Origin: Trinickia violacea
GTDB taxonomy: Bacteria; Pseudomonadota; Gammaproteobacteria; Burkholderiales; Burkholderiaceae
Length of the DNA stretch: 64,000 bases
Direction of reading: 5' to 3'
NCBI RefSeq assembly: GCF_005280735.1
Contig: NZ_CP040077.1
Span: 4,154,001-4,218,000, forward strand
Below, piece after piece: positions 55,907 to 64,000 of the stretch. The translations under genes were made by a program, and so were the position numbers. Numbering within the stretch: position 1 is the first letter of the stretch; every line of letters starts with the position of its first letter. A model generated the notes under the pieces. The model saw only the letters and a program-made list of their open reading frames with translations, had not been told where the DNA came from and ran no database searches.

Positions 55907-57120
55907 CCTCACCGGCTCCGCACGCAACGTCCGAGCTTCGCTTTTCCTGGCGCGGCGTCCAAACCGACGGCACTCGCAGGCGCGGGACGATCATCGCGCC
56001 CGATGCCGCAAGCGCTCGCGCGATGCTCAAGCGCGATCGAATCGTGGTGCTTGAAATCGAAGCGCGCGGCCAGGCCGCCCGGCCGAAAGCAAACGCCGGC
56101 GAAGTGACGTCGTTCACGCGGCAATTGACGAGCTTGCTTCGGGCGGGCCTGCCGCTCACGCCGTCGCTCGAGTTGATCGCACAAACACCGAGCCGCAGCG
56201 GCATGCCGCGGATCGTCGGCGGCGTCGCCCGGCAGATCGTCTCCGGCGCGAGCTTTTCCGTGGCCCTCTCCCACTACGCCAAGCAATTCGACGCCCTCTA
56301 TTGCCAGCTCGTCGCGGTGGGCGAAACCTCCGGCGCACTCGCGCCGGTGCTCGCGCGCCTCGCCGACGACCGCGAACGCGCCGCCATCCAGCGCGCGAAG
56401 GTGCGCGCTGCGCTGACGTATCCCGTTGCGGTGCTGTTGCTCGCCCTCGCCATCACCGCCGCGCTTCTGGTCTGGGTCGTGCCGACGTTCAAACAGATTT
56501 TCGACGGCTTCGGTGCCCAGCTGCCCGCGCCGACCCAACTCGTGCTCGCGCTCTCCGATGCCGCAGCGCGATGGTTCGGGCCTGCGCTCGCCGCTATCGT
56601 CGCGACCGGTTTTGCCGTCGCCAGCGGGCTGCGCCGCTCCGAATCCGCCCGTACCGCGTTCGATCGCATGACGCTTCGGCTCCCGATCGTCGGTCCGGTA
56701 CTCGCCACGCTGGCTGCCGCCCGCTGGAGCCGGGCCCTCGGCACGCTGCTCGCGGCCGGCACGCCGCTTACCGATGCGTTTGACTCGCTCACGCACGCCA
56801 CCGGCAATACGGTATTCGATCTGGCAACCGTCGATATCGCAGCGCGGCTGCGACGCGGCGAGCGGCTCGCGGCGGCCATGCGCGCGTCGCACTGTTTTCC
56901 GCAGCAAGTCGTGCAGCCGATCGCCGTCGCCGAGGAATCTGGGGCCCTCGATGCGATGCTCCTCGACGTCGCCACGCTCGCCGACCGTCAGGTAGACGAA
57001 AAGATCGGACTGCTGGCAAGCCTGTGCGAGCCGCTCATCGTCATCGTTCTCGGCGCCCTGGTTGGGGGGCTGGTGGTCGCGCTGTATCTTCCCATCATTC
57101 AGCTCGGCAACGTGGTGTAG
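55903..57120 (+). CDS. pilC: type IV pilus inner-membrane platform protein (PilC/GspF family)
   Basis: 405-aa inner-membrane protein on which the assembly ATPase acts. It contains two T2SSF repeats (about 65-190 and 270-395), the first with FTRQLTSLLRAGLPLTPSLELI and YCQLVAVGETSGALAPVLARLAD, and the second with FPQQVVQPIAVAEESGALDA. Membrane helices occur near 170-195, 215-240 and 375-400 (VIVLGALVGGLVVALYLP). It is coupled to pilB by a 4-bp overlap and followed by pilD. Confidence 0.95.
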   Translation: MTSPAPHATSELRFSWRGVQTDGTRRRGTIIAPDAASARAMLKRDRIVVLEIEARGQAARPKANAGEVTSFTRQLTSLLRAGLPLTPSLELIAQTPSRSGMPRIVGGVARQIVSGASFSVALSHYAKQFDALYCQLVAVGETSGALAPVLARLADDRERAAIQRAKVRAALTYPVAVLLLALAITAALLVWVVPTFKQIFDGFGAQLPAPTQLVLALSDAAARWFGPALAAIVATGFAVASGLRRSESARTAFDRMTLRLPIVGPVLATLAAARWSRALGTLLAAGTPLTDAFDSLTHATGNTVFDLATVDIAARLRRGERLAAAMRASHCFPQQVVQPIAVAEESGALDAMLLDVATLADRQVDEKIGLLASLCEPLIVIVLGALVGGLVVALYLPIIQLGNVV

Positions 57121-57164
57121 CATCCAGCCCAATCCAACCGTAAGTTTCGACTGGTACTCAGCCT

Positions 57165-58073
57165 GTGTACGATCTCTCCCTCAGCGATCCGCTCGCCCGC
57201 CATGCGGCCGGCTTGAGCGCCACGTTCGGCGCGTTGCCGACCGGCGTGCAGTTCGCCTTCGCTATCGTGCTCGGCCTCGTGATCGGCAGCTTTCTGAACG
57301 TCGTCGCGCACCGTCTGCCGATCATGCTCGAACGCGCTTGGCGCGCGGAAGTCAGCGACACGACGGGCGTTCCGCCCGCGGACGACGGCCTGCCCGCGCG
57401 TTATAACCTTTGCGTGCCGCGCAGCGCATGCCCGCATTGCGGCCACGTGTTGAGTGCGTGGGAAAACGTCCCTGTCGTCAGCTACCTGTTGCTGCGCGGA
57501 CGCTGTTCGCAATGCAAGACTTCACTCAGTGTCCGCTACCCGCTGATCGAGCTCGCGAGTGCTGCGCTCGCTGCGCTTGCGCTGTGGTCGTTCGGGCCGT
57601 CGTTCGCGGCGCTCGCCGCGTTCGGCCTCTGCGCCATGCTGCTCGCGATGAGCGCGATCGACATCGACACCCGGCTGCTGCCCGATTCGATGACTCTGCC
57701 GCTCTTGTGGGCCGGACTCATCGTGAACTTCTGCGATACCTTTGCGAGCCTGCGCGCCGGGGTCGTCGGCGCAATCGCGGGCTATCTCTTTCTATGGTGC
57801 GTCTACTGGCTGTTCAGGCTCGTGCGCGGCGTGGAGGGCATGGGCTACGGAGACTTCAAGCTGCTCGCCGCGATCGGTGCGTGGCTCGGCTGGACTGCGT
57901 TGCCGCAAGTCGTATTGATCGCGGCCGTGACTGGGGCCGTCGTCGGGATCGGAGCGACCTTGACCGGCCGCATGCGCTTCGAGGAGCCGCTGCCTTTCGG
58001 TCCGTTCCTTGCTGCAGGCGGCGCCGCGACCCTCTTTCTCGGCACCCCGCTCTATCACGCGTTCGGAGGCTGA
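57165..58073 (+). CDS. pilD: prepilin leader peptidase / N-methyltransferase
   Basis: Membrane aspartyl protease that cleaves and N-methylates type IV prepilins. The 302-aa protein starts at GTG 57165. It has a GSFLNVVAHRLP motif, a cytoplasmic loop with the C-x2-C pairs (CPHCGHV and CSQCKTSL), and the two catalytic Asp in SAIDIDTRLLPD and GMGYGDFKLLAAIGAWLGW (G-x-G-D). About seven helices. It completes a pilBCD set and is 3 bp before coaE. No pilin genes are in the window. Confidence 0.95.
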   Translation: MYDLSLSDPLARHAAGLSATFGALPTGVQFAFAIVLGLVIGSFLNVVAHRLPIMLERAWRAEVSDTTGVPPADDGLPARYNLCVPRSACPHCGHVLSAWENVPVVSYLLLRGRCSQCKTSLSVRYPLIELASAALAALALWSFGPSFAALAAFGLCAMLLAMSAIDIDTRLLPDSMTLPLLWAGLIVNFCDTFASLRAGVVGAIAGYLFLWCVYWLFRLVRGVEGMGYGDFKLLAAIGAWLGWTALPQVVLIAAVTGAVVGIGATLTGRMRFEEPLPFGPFLAAGGAATLFLGTPLYHAFGG

Positions 58074-58076
58074 GCC

Positions 58077-58688
58077 ATGTTTGCTGTGGGATTGACTGGC
58101 GGCATCGGCAGCGGCAAGACAACGGTCGCCGATCTGTTCGCAGCACACGGCGTGGCGATCGTCGACACGGATCTCATCGCGCACCGCATCACCGCGCCGA
58201 ACGGCGCTGCGATGCCGCTGATCGCGAAGGAGTTCGGCCAAGAGTTCGTGACAGCCGACGGCGCGCTCGACCGTGCCAAAATGCGCGCGCTGATTTTCAG
58301 CGACAACACGGCGAAAGCACGTCTCGAATCGATCACCCACCCGCTGATTCGCGCTGAGACCCAGCGCGAACGCAACGCGGCAGCGGGACCGTATCTGATC
58401 ATTGTCGTGCCGCTTCTCGTCGAATCGGGCACGTGGAAAGCGCGGGTCGACCGCGTGCTGACCGTCGATTGCAGCGTCGATACGCAAATCGAGCGCGTGA
58501 TGCGCCGCAATGCCTTCGCGCGTGAACAGGTGCTCGCCATCATCGGCAAGCAAGCCACGCGAGAAGCGCGCCTGGCCGCCGCCGACGACGTAATCGTCAA
58601 CGAAGGCGCGCCGCTCGAAGAACTCGCAGCGCGAGTGGAACGCTTGCATCGCGAATACCTCGCGCTGGCAGGAACGCCCTCCACCTAG
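58077..58688 (+). CDS. coaE: dephospho-CoA kinase
   Basis: Last step of coenzyme A synthesis. The 203-aa P-loop kinase has GLTGGIGSGKTTVADLF, VDTDLIAHRITAP, HPLIRAETQRE, and VPLLVESGTWKARVDRVLTV, all CoaE family landmarks. The length is normal. It is almost contiguous with pilD, an arrangement shared by many gamma- and beta-proteobacteria. Confidence 0.97.
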   Translation: MFAVGLTGGIGSGKTTVADLFAAHGVAIVDTDLIAHRITAPNGAAMPLIAKEFGQEFVTADGALDRAKMRALIFSDNTAKARLESITHPLIRAETQRERNAAAGPYLIIVVPLLVESGTWKARVDRVLTVDCSVDTQIERVMRRNAFAREQVLAIIGKQATREARLAAADDVIVNEGAPLEELAARVERLHREYLALAGTPST

Positions 58689-58855
58689 CATCGTCTAAAG
58701 ACAACGCCCGCATACGCCGATAAATGTTCTGAACAGTCGCGCCAGATTCAACATCTGCCGGCAAGATGACAAAAAAGTGTGTGATTGCGGGGGTAGTCCT
58801 GCGGCATTAGAATGTCCTGCAATTCCTTCATCGACACCACCAGGGGCGAGCGCGC

Positions 58856-59611
58856 TTGATCCTTTACGAGTATCCGTTCAACGAACGAATCCGCACGCTG
58901 CTGCGCCTCGAAGATTTGTTCGAGCGCTTTACGTTCTTCCTGACTCAAGACGACGCGAGGGAACATCACGTCGCGCTCACGACGCTGTTCGAAATCGCCG
59001 AAGTCACGGGCCGCGCGGATCTGAAATCGGATCTGATGAAGGAGCTCGAACGCCAGCGCCAAACGCTTGCACCCTTCCGCGGCAATCCCGGCATCGAACA
59101 AAACGCACTCGAAGCGGTGCTCGGCGAAATCGAGCAGACGCTTGCGAGCCTTGCGCAAATGCAAGGCAAGACCGGCCAGCATCTGGCCGACAACGAATGG
59201 CTCGCGAGCATCCGGAGCCGCGCGATCATTCCCGGCGGTACCTGCAAATTCGACTTGCCGTCGTACTACGCCTGGCAGCAACTGCATCCCGATCAACGCC
59301 GCGAAGACATCGCCAAGTGGATCATGCCGCTGCTGCCGCTGCGCGACGCCGCCACGATCGTACTGCGTCTCGCACGCGAGTCGGGCCAGGCATCGAAAGT
59401 GATGGCGATGCAAGGCAGCTATCAGCAAATGTTGTCCGGCCGGACTTATCAATTGATGCAGGTACGCGTGTCGCCGGAACTGCGGATGATCCCCGAAGCG
59501 AGCGCCAACAAGTACATGCTCTGGGTACGCTTCACCGTGCAGGACGGAAACTTGCGGCCGCGTGCGGTCGATGTCGACGTGCCGTTCCAACTCACGCTCT
59601 GCAGCCTGTAA
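58856..59611 (+). CDS. zapD: cell division protein ZapD
   Basis: Binds FtsZ and bundles protofilaments at the division ring. The 251-aa protein begins at TTG 58856 (ILYEYPFNERIRTLLRLEDL), with AGGGG upstream. The family segments NEWLASIRSRAIIPGGTCKFDLPSYYAWQ and MLSGRTYQLMQVR are present. The size equals E. coli ZapD (247 aa). The order coaE-zapD-yacG is conserved. A 167-bp gap separates it from coaE. Confidence 0.95.
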   Translation: MILYEYPFNERIRTLLRLEDLFERFTFFLTQDDAREHHVALTTLFEIAEVTGRADLKSDLMKELERQRQTLAPFRGNPGIEQNALEAVLGEIEQTLASLAQMQGKTGQHLADNEWLASIRSRAIIPGGTCKFDLPSYYAWQQLHPDQRREDIAKWIMPLLPLRDAATIVLRLARESGQASKVMAMQGSYQQMLSGRTYQLMQVRVSPELRMIPEASANKYMLWVRFTVQDGNLRPRAVDVDVPFQLTLCSL

Positions 59612-59633
59612 TCGCGACTAAACGCCTGAACGT

Positions 59634-59825
59634 ATGACCACCGTTGTGAAATGCCCGACTTGCGGCAAACCTGTCCGCTGGGTACCTGAAAATCGCTTTC
59701 GCCCGTTCTGCTCCGAACGCTGCAAACAAATCGATCTTGGCGCCTGGGCCAACGAGAAGTACAAGATCGGCGGCACCGATGAGGAACCGCCTTCCGACGA
59801 TACCTCGCGCGGCGACCTCAACTAG
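59634..59825 (+). CDS. yacG: DNA gyrase inhibitor YacG
   Basis: 63-aa zinc protein with the four-Cys site CPTCGKPV and FCSERCKQIDLGAWANE. E. coli YacG binds GyrB and inhibits gyrase. It follows zapD by 22 bp and is convergent with mutT. In the 98-bp gap between them, CTGACGGC and GCCGTCAG (59849-59869) form a hairpin that may be a weak terminator. Confidence 0.96.
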   Translation: MTTVVKCPTCGKPVRWVPENRFRPFCSERCKQIDLGAWANEKYKIGGTDEEPPSDDTSRGDLN

Positions 59826-59923
59826 AAAAGAACGCGCTCTTCGTCACGCTGACGGCGTTGCGCCGTCAGTTCAAGATGTTTCACTAAGCCGGAATCAGCC
59901 GGAAGCCAGACGGTCCAGGCGCA

Positions 59924-60355
59924 TCAATCGGCGGCCAGCCACTCCAGAACCGGAATCGTCGCCGGAAGCAGCGGTTCGACGGCGGCCGGAAGCCGTTCCC
60001 AGCTGAACGCCTGTCCTTCGCGGCCGTGCGGCTCGCCGGTCCAGCGCGTCACCTTGCAGAAATAGAGGCGGACGTAAGCATGCGGATAGTCGTGTTCGAG
60101 CGTGTGCCAACGGTGGCACTCGGTGACGACGATGCCCAGCTCCTCGTGCAATTCGCGCTCGAGCGCCGCTTCGACCGTTTCGCCCGGTTCGAGCTTGCCG
60201 CCCGGAAACTCCCAATAGCCTTCGTAGGGTTTGCCAGCCGGGCGCTGCGCGAGCAAGTAGCGGCCGTCCGGCTGCACCAGCACGCCGACGGCAACCTCGG
60301 TCACGGGACGCGACAGCGCCGCCGCGCCATCCGGAGTCTTCACGTCGCGCGTCAT
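59924..60355 (-). CDS. mutT: Nudix hydrolase, MutT-type (8-oxo-dGTP diphosphatase)
   Basis: Sanitises the nucleotide pool by hydrolysing 8-oxo-dGTP. The 143-aa protein from ATG 60355 (MTRDVKTPDG) has AVGVLVQPDGRYLLAQRPAG, WEFPGGKLEPGETVEAALER and ELHEELGI, which form a complete Nudix box. ATG 60355 overlaps the stop of the upstream ATPase gene as ATGA, favouring it over an in-frame ATG at 60397. Its place next to secA-argJ matches the mutT locus of relatives. Confidence 0.92.
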   Translation of the reverse strand: MTRDVKTPDGAAALSRPVTEVAVGVLVQPDGRYLLAQRPAGKPYEGYWEFPGGKLEPGETVEAALERELHEELGIVVTECHRWHTLEHDYPHAYVRLYFCKVTRWTGEPHGREGQAFSWERLPAAVEPLLPATIPVLEWLAAD

Positions 60356-61221
60356 GCCTGTGCCTTCCGGCCCGACCAGTCGCGCGCGAACTGCCATGCG
60401 ACACGGCCCGAGCGCGACCCGCGCTCCAGCGCCCAGACGAGCGCATCGCCGCGCGCGCTTTCGATCTCTGCGTCATCGCAGCCGAAATGCTGCAGCCAGT
60501 GCGCGACGATTCCCAGATAGTCGTCCTGCTTGAACGGATAGAAGCTGACCCACAGGCCGAAGCGCTCGGACAGCGAGATCTTCTCTTCGACGACTTCGCC
60601 TGGATGAATCTCGCCGTCGGGCATGTGCTTGTACGTCTCGTTGTCGCTCATGTACTCGGGGAGCAGATGGCGGCGGTTCGACGTGGCGTAGATCAGCACG
60701 TTGTCCGATTGCGCGGCAACCGAGCCGTCGAGCGCGACTTTCAGCGCCTTGTAGCCCGACTCGCCTTCCTCGAACGAGAGGTCATCGCAGAACACGACGA
60801 AGCGCTCGGGGCGCTGCGAAATCAGATCGACGATATCGCCGAGATCGTGCAAATCGTCCTTGTCGACTTCGATCAGGCGCAGGCCGTCGGCCGCATAGGC
60901 GTTCAGGCACGCCTTGATCAGCGATGACTTGCCCGTGCCGCGCGCGCCCGTCAGCAGCACGTTGTTCGACGGCTGCTTGTGCACGAACTGGCGCGTGTTC
61001 TGTTCGATCAGCGCTTTCTGGCGATCGATGTTCTGCAGGTCGTCGAGCGTGATGTCCGAAATGGCCGGCACCGGCTGCAGATAGCCGCGCCCATGACGCT
61101 TGCGCCAGCGGAAGGCGACCGCCGCCGACCAGTCGATTTGCGGCGCCGCCGGCGGCAGCATCGCTTCAAGGCGTCCGAGCAGCGCTTCGGCGCGCGTCAG
61201 GAAGTGTTCGAGTTTATCCAT
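60352..61221 (-). CDS. DUF815-family AAA-type ATPase
   Basis: 289-aa ATP-binding protein of unknown role. A lid-like N-terminal part (1-60) precedes Walker A in VLLTGARGTGKSSLIKA (about 90-105), Walker B in FVVFCDDLSFEEGE, a sensor-like LIYATSNRRHLLPEYMSDN, and IHPGEVVEEKISLSERFGLW, the conserved DUF815 block. It lies between argJ and mutT, coupled to mutT by ATGA. The conserved neighbourhood does not reveal the function. Confidence 0.9.
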   Translation of the reverse strand: MDKLEHFLTRAEALLGRLEAMLPPAAPQIDWSAAVAFRWRKRHGRGYLQPVPAISDITLDDLQNIDRQKALIEQNTRQFVHKQPSNNVLLTGARGTGKSSLIKACLNAYAADGLRLIEVDKDDLHDLGDIVDLISQRPERFVVFCDDLSFEEGESGYKALKVALDGSVAAQSDNVLIYATSNRRHLLPEYMSDNETYKHMPDGEIHPGEVVEEKISLSERFGLWVSFYPFKQDDYLGIVAHWLQHFGCDDAEIESARGDALVWALERGSRSGRVAWQFARDWSGRKAQA

Positions 61222-61273
61222 GGTGACATGCGTTCGAGGGCGCCGGCCCAGGCGGACCCGCGCCCTCGATCCA

Positions 61274-62515
61274 TCAGGAACGGTAGTCGGCGTTGATGCT
61301 CACGTAGTCGTGCGACAAGTCGCAAGTCCAGATCGTCGCCTGCGCATCGCCGCGGCCCAGCAGCACGCGAATCGTGATCTCGCTTTGCTTCATGACGCGC
61401 TGGCCGTCTTCCTCGCGGTAGTCGGGATTGCGGCCGCCTTGTTTGGCGACGAGCACATCGTCGAGGTAGAGATCGATTTTCTCGACATCCAGATCCGTGA
61501 CGCCGGCGTAACCGATCGCCGCGAGGATGCGGCCGAGGTTGGGGTCCGATGCGTAGAAGGCCGTCTTCACGAGTGGCGAGTGGCCGATCGCGTAGGCGAT
61601 CTGGCGGCATTCGGGGACGTTCGAGCCGCCTTCGACCTGCACCGTCATGAACTTCGTCGCGCCTTCGCCGTCGCGCACGATCAGTTGGGCGAGCGTCTGC
61701 GCGACTTCCGTCACGGCATCGCGCAACGCGGCGTAAGCGGCAGACTCGGTCGACGTCACGGCCGGCAGGCTCGATTTACCCGACGCGATCAGGATGAACG
61801 AATCGTTCGTCGACGTATCGCCGTCGATCGTGATGCAGTTGAACGAGCGGTCGGCGACGTGCTTCACGAGCGCGTCGAGCACGGGCTGCGACACGGCCGC
61901 GTCGAACGCGAGAAAGCCGAGCATCGTCGCCATGTTCGGCTTGATCATGCCGGCGCCCTTGCTGATGCCGGTCAGCGTGACCGTGTGGCCGTCGATCGTC
62001 ACTTGGCGCGAAGCAGCCTTCGGCAAGGTGTCGGTCGTCATGATCGATTGCGCGGCGTCGTACCAATGCGCCGCCCGGCGATTTTCGAGCGCGGCGGGCA
62101 GACCGGCCTTCAGGCGATCGATCGGCAGCGGCTCGAGAATCACGCCCGTCGAAAACGGCAGCACTTGCTCCGGCGCGATGCCGGCCAGTCGCGCGAGCTC
62201 CGCGCAGGTTTCGCGTGCGTTCGCGAGGCCGGGTTCGCCTGTGCCCGCGTTTGCGTTGCCGGTATTCACGACGAGCGCGCGAATGCCTTTGCCGCCCGCG
62301 CGCACGCGATCGAGATGCTCGCGGCACACCGTCACCGGCGCCGCGCAAAAGCGATTCGACGTGAACACGCCTGCCACAGTCGCGCCTTCATCGACGGAAA
62401 TCACGAGGACATCCTTGCGATTCGGCTTGCGGATATTCGCTTCCGCCCAACCGAGCGTGACGCCGGCGACGGGATGCAGTTGCTCGGGAGCGATCGAGGG
62501 GAAATTGACAGCCAT
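61274..62515 (-). CDS. argJ: bifunctional glutamate N-acetyltransferase / N-acetylglutamate synthase
   Basis: Transfers acetyl from N-acetylornithine to glutamate in the cyclic arginine pathway. The 413-aa precursor has GVTLGWAEANIRKPNRKDV, NTGNANAGTGEPGL, and the self-cleavage site in KGAGMIKPNMATMLGFLAFD (cleavage before the Thr nucleophile of PNMA-TMLGF). The C-terminal DLSHDYVSINADYRS is also typical. Length normal. It stands 214 bp downstream of the secA stop. Confidence 0.97.
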   Translation of the reverse strand: MAVNFPSIAPEQLHPVAGVTLGWAEANIRKPNRKDVLVISVDEGATVAGVFTSNRFCAAPVTVCREHLDRVRAGGKGIRALVVNTGNANAGTGEPGLANARETCAELARLAGIAPEQVLPFSTGVILEPLPIDRLKAGLPAALENRRAAHWYDAAQSIMTTDTLPKAASRQVTIDGHTVTLTGISKGAGMIKPNMATMLGFLAFDAAVSQPVLDALVKHVADRSFNCITIDGDTSTNDSFILIASGKSSLPAVTSTESAAYAALRDAVTEVAQTLAQLIVRDGEGATKFMTVQVEGGSNVPECRQIAYAIGHSPLVKTAFYASDPNLGRILAAIGYAGVTDLDVEKIDLYLDDVLVAKQGGRNPDYREEDGQRVMKQSEITIRVLLGRGDAQATIWTCDLSHDYVSINADYRS

Positions 62516-62696
62516 GGTCGGGACCTATCGGACGGTGAAATGCCGGCTCATGGCGCGAATGCGAAGAGAACCGGCATCGACTGGTCGAGGCTGGCGGCTC
62601 GCGGAACAGCCGAACCGCCACGGAATCACGGACGCTCGTTGCGCGCACGATCCGTGATAGAACGTTCGCGCGAAAGCAAGGAGCCGCGCACAAACG

Positions 62697-62724
62697 AAAC
62701 GGCGCGCATTATGCGCGCCGTTTT
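62697..62724 (-). terminator. hairpin terminator after secA
   Basis: AAACGGCGCGC (62697-62707) pairs with GCGCGCCGTTT (62713-62723) over ATTAT. It lies 7 bp beyond the secA stop, with T-rich sequence on the minus-strand exit side (TTTCGTTT). The rest of the secA-argJ gap shows nothing. Confidence 0.75.
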
Positions 62725-62729
62725 CGCTG

Positions 62730-64000
62730 TTATGCAAGCTTGCCGTGGCACTGCTTGTACTTCTTGCCGCTACCGCACGGGCAGGGGTCGTTGCGGCCTA
62801 CTTTCGGCATGCCGTCGGTGGACGGCGAGGCGCCGGCAGGCGCATGCGCGCCGTGGCTCATGGCCTGGCTGACCATCTCGGTGGCGGCATCGGCCGCGAC
62901 CGCGCCGCCTGCTGCCGCAGCACCCGCTTCGGCGAACTCCGCGTGGCGGAATTCGACGTTCTCCAGATGGCTGCCCTGCTCTTCGAGCTGCTCGGCGGCC
63001 TGCTCGAGTTGCTCCGGCGATTGGATTTGAACGTTCATCACGATGCGCGTGACTTCCGTCTTCACCACATTGAGAAGCGCCTCAAACAGCTCGAACGCCT
63101 CGCGCTTGTATTCCTGCTTCGGATTCTTCTGCGCATAGCCGCGCAGGTGGATGCCCTGACGCAAGTGGTCGAGCGCGGCGAGGTGCTCGCGCCAGCAGCG
63201 GTCGAGCGTCTGCAGCATGATCGAGCGCTCGAACGCGCTGAACGATTCGCGGCCGACCAGGGCGACCTTCGTCTCGTAGTTCTCGTCGGCGGCGGCGACC
63301 ACGGCTTCGAGAATCTCGTCCGCGCTGATCGATTGCGATTCGTTGATCATTTCCTGAATCGCGAGATCGAGCTGCCAGTCGTTGCGCAACACTTCTTCGA
63401 GCTCCGGCGCCTGCCATTGCTCTTCGATGCTGCCCGCCGGAACGAACTCGTGAACCACATCGCCGACCACGGCCTGGCGCATCGCACCGATCGTTTCGGC
63501 GATATCGTGCGCTTCGAGCAATTCGTTGCGCTGCTGATAGATCACCTTGCGCTGATCGTTCGACACATCGTCGTATTCGAGCAATTGCTTACGAATATCG
63601 AAGTTGCGCGCCTCGACCTTGCGCTGCGCCGATTCGATCGAGCGCGTGACGATGCCCGCTTCGATCGCTTCGCCTTCCGGCATCTTGAGGCGGTCCATGA
63701 TCGCGCGCACGCGATCGCCCGCGAAAATGCGCAAGAGCGGATCTTCGAGCGACAAATAGAAGCGCGACGAACCCGGATCGCCCTGACGGCCAGCACGGCC
63801 GCGCAGCTGGTTGTCGATCCGGCGCGATTCGTGACGCTCGGTGCCGATGATGTGCAGGCCGCCGGCCGCCTTCACCTGGTCGTGCAGCGTCTGCCACTCG
63901 TCGTGCAGCTTCTGGATGCGGCTCGTTTTTTCCTCGGCGGGGATGGCTTCATCGGCTTCGATGAACGCGGCCTGCTTCTCGGCGTTGCCGCCGAGCACGA
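62730..64000 (-). CDS. secA: protein translocase ATPase SecA, C-terminal part (runs off right edge)
   Basis: Motor of Sec-dependent export. About 423 C-terminal residues are visible. They include GLHIIGTERHESRRIDNQLRG with the conserved arginine-rich motor segment, RQGDPGSSRFYLSLED, the helical scaffold/wing region (MLQTDRCWREHLAALDHLRQ-like LQTLDRCWREHLAALDHLRQ, then GIHLRGYAQKNPKQEYKREA), an acidic linker, and the zinc-binding SecB-docking tail VGRNDPCPCGSGKKYKQCHG. The true start is outside the window. Confidence 0.97.
   Translation of the reverse strand, partial: VLGGNAEKQAAFIEADEAIPAEEKTSRIQKLHDEWQTLHDQVKAAGGLHIIGTERHESRRIDNQLRGRAGRQGDPGSSRFYLSLEDPLLRIFAGDRVRAIMDRLKMPEGEAIEAGIVTRSIESAQRKVEARNFDIRKQLLEYDDVSNDQRKVIYQQRNELLEAHDIAETIGAMRQAVVGDVVHEFVPAGSIEEQWQAPELEEVLRNDWQLDLAIQEMINESQSISADEILEAVVAAADENYETKVALVGRESFSAFERSIMLQTLDRCWREHLAALDHLRQGIHLRGYAQKNPKQEYKREAFELFEALLNVVKTEVTRIVMNVQIQSPEQLEQAAEQLEEQGSHLENVEFRHAEFAEAGAAAAGGAVAADAATEMVSQAMSHGAHAPAGASPSTDGMPKVGRNDPCPCGSGKKYKQCHGKLA

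Overview
The window is high-GC proteobacterial DNA. Its gene order (secA-argJ-ATPase-mutT; coaE-zapD-yacG beside pilBCD; rplU-rpmA-obgE-proB; accBC-prmA-DUF3426-tpx; nrdAB-ampD) and its lysine/alanine-rich histone-like protein point to a Burkholderiaceae chromosome of the Paraburkholderia/Burkholderia/Trinickia type. Most of it is conserved housekeeping sequence, broken by two damaged insertion sequences and one relic of an integrated element.

Layout. 1-2.9 kb: start of maeB (leftward), then thiL-pgpA-pncC (rightward), ending at a bidirectional terminator shared with pyrF. 3.9-14.4 kb: one long leftward sugar operon, iclR-dgoK-dgoA-SDR-araF/G/H-like ABC importer-SDR-lactonase-aldose epimerase. 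This fits D-galactose (possibly also L-arabinose or fucose) uptake and oxidation by the De Ley-Doudoroff route, although no sugar-acid dehydratase is present. 14.5-16.65 kb: an IS110/IS1111-type element with a doubly frameshifted transposase, lying between two inverted copies of a ~200-bp repeat. 16.7-22.6 kb: mtgA, aroE, an RNB-domain ribonuclease, a YqiA-type esterase and mpl (leftward). 22.7-31.1 kb: a nucleotidyltransferase-like unknown, tlpA-type thioredoxin, aroQ, accB, accC, prmA, a DUF3426 protein, tpx, a PfkB kinase and a glycine-zipper lipoprotein (rightward).

31.3-39.5 kb (leftward): histone H1-like gene, nrdB, nrdA, ampD, a PP0621-type small protein and a CcsA-type cytochrome c assembly protein. 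The nrdA promoter overlaps one of two NrdR-box-like palindromes spaced 31 bp apart. 39.5-47.2 kb: ffh and a purine phosphoribosyltransferase; an IS4-family element that split a bidirectional terminator and made a 12-bp target duplication; marC; proS; rppH; a CNP1-like lipoprotein. 47.2-51.5 kb: proB, obgE, rpmA and rplU (leftward, strong promoter) and ispB (rightward).

51.57-52.98 kb: tRNA-Pro(CGG), whose 3' end is repeated (30 bp, identical) 1.33 kb downstream. Between the copies lie a frameshifted integrase fragment and a BON-domain gene, so this is a decayed integrative element. 53.1-64 kb: a CorC/HlyC-type CBS protein, pilB-pilC-pilD, coaE, zapD and yacG (rightward), then mutT, a DUF815 ATPase, argJ and the C-terminal part of secA (leftward, running off the right edge).

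Coordinates and starts were read by eye from sequence and translations. Gene identities rest on recognised motifs and family lengths. No database search was run.
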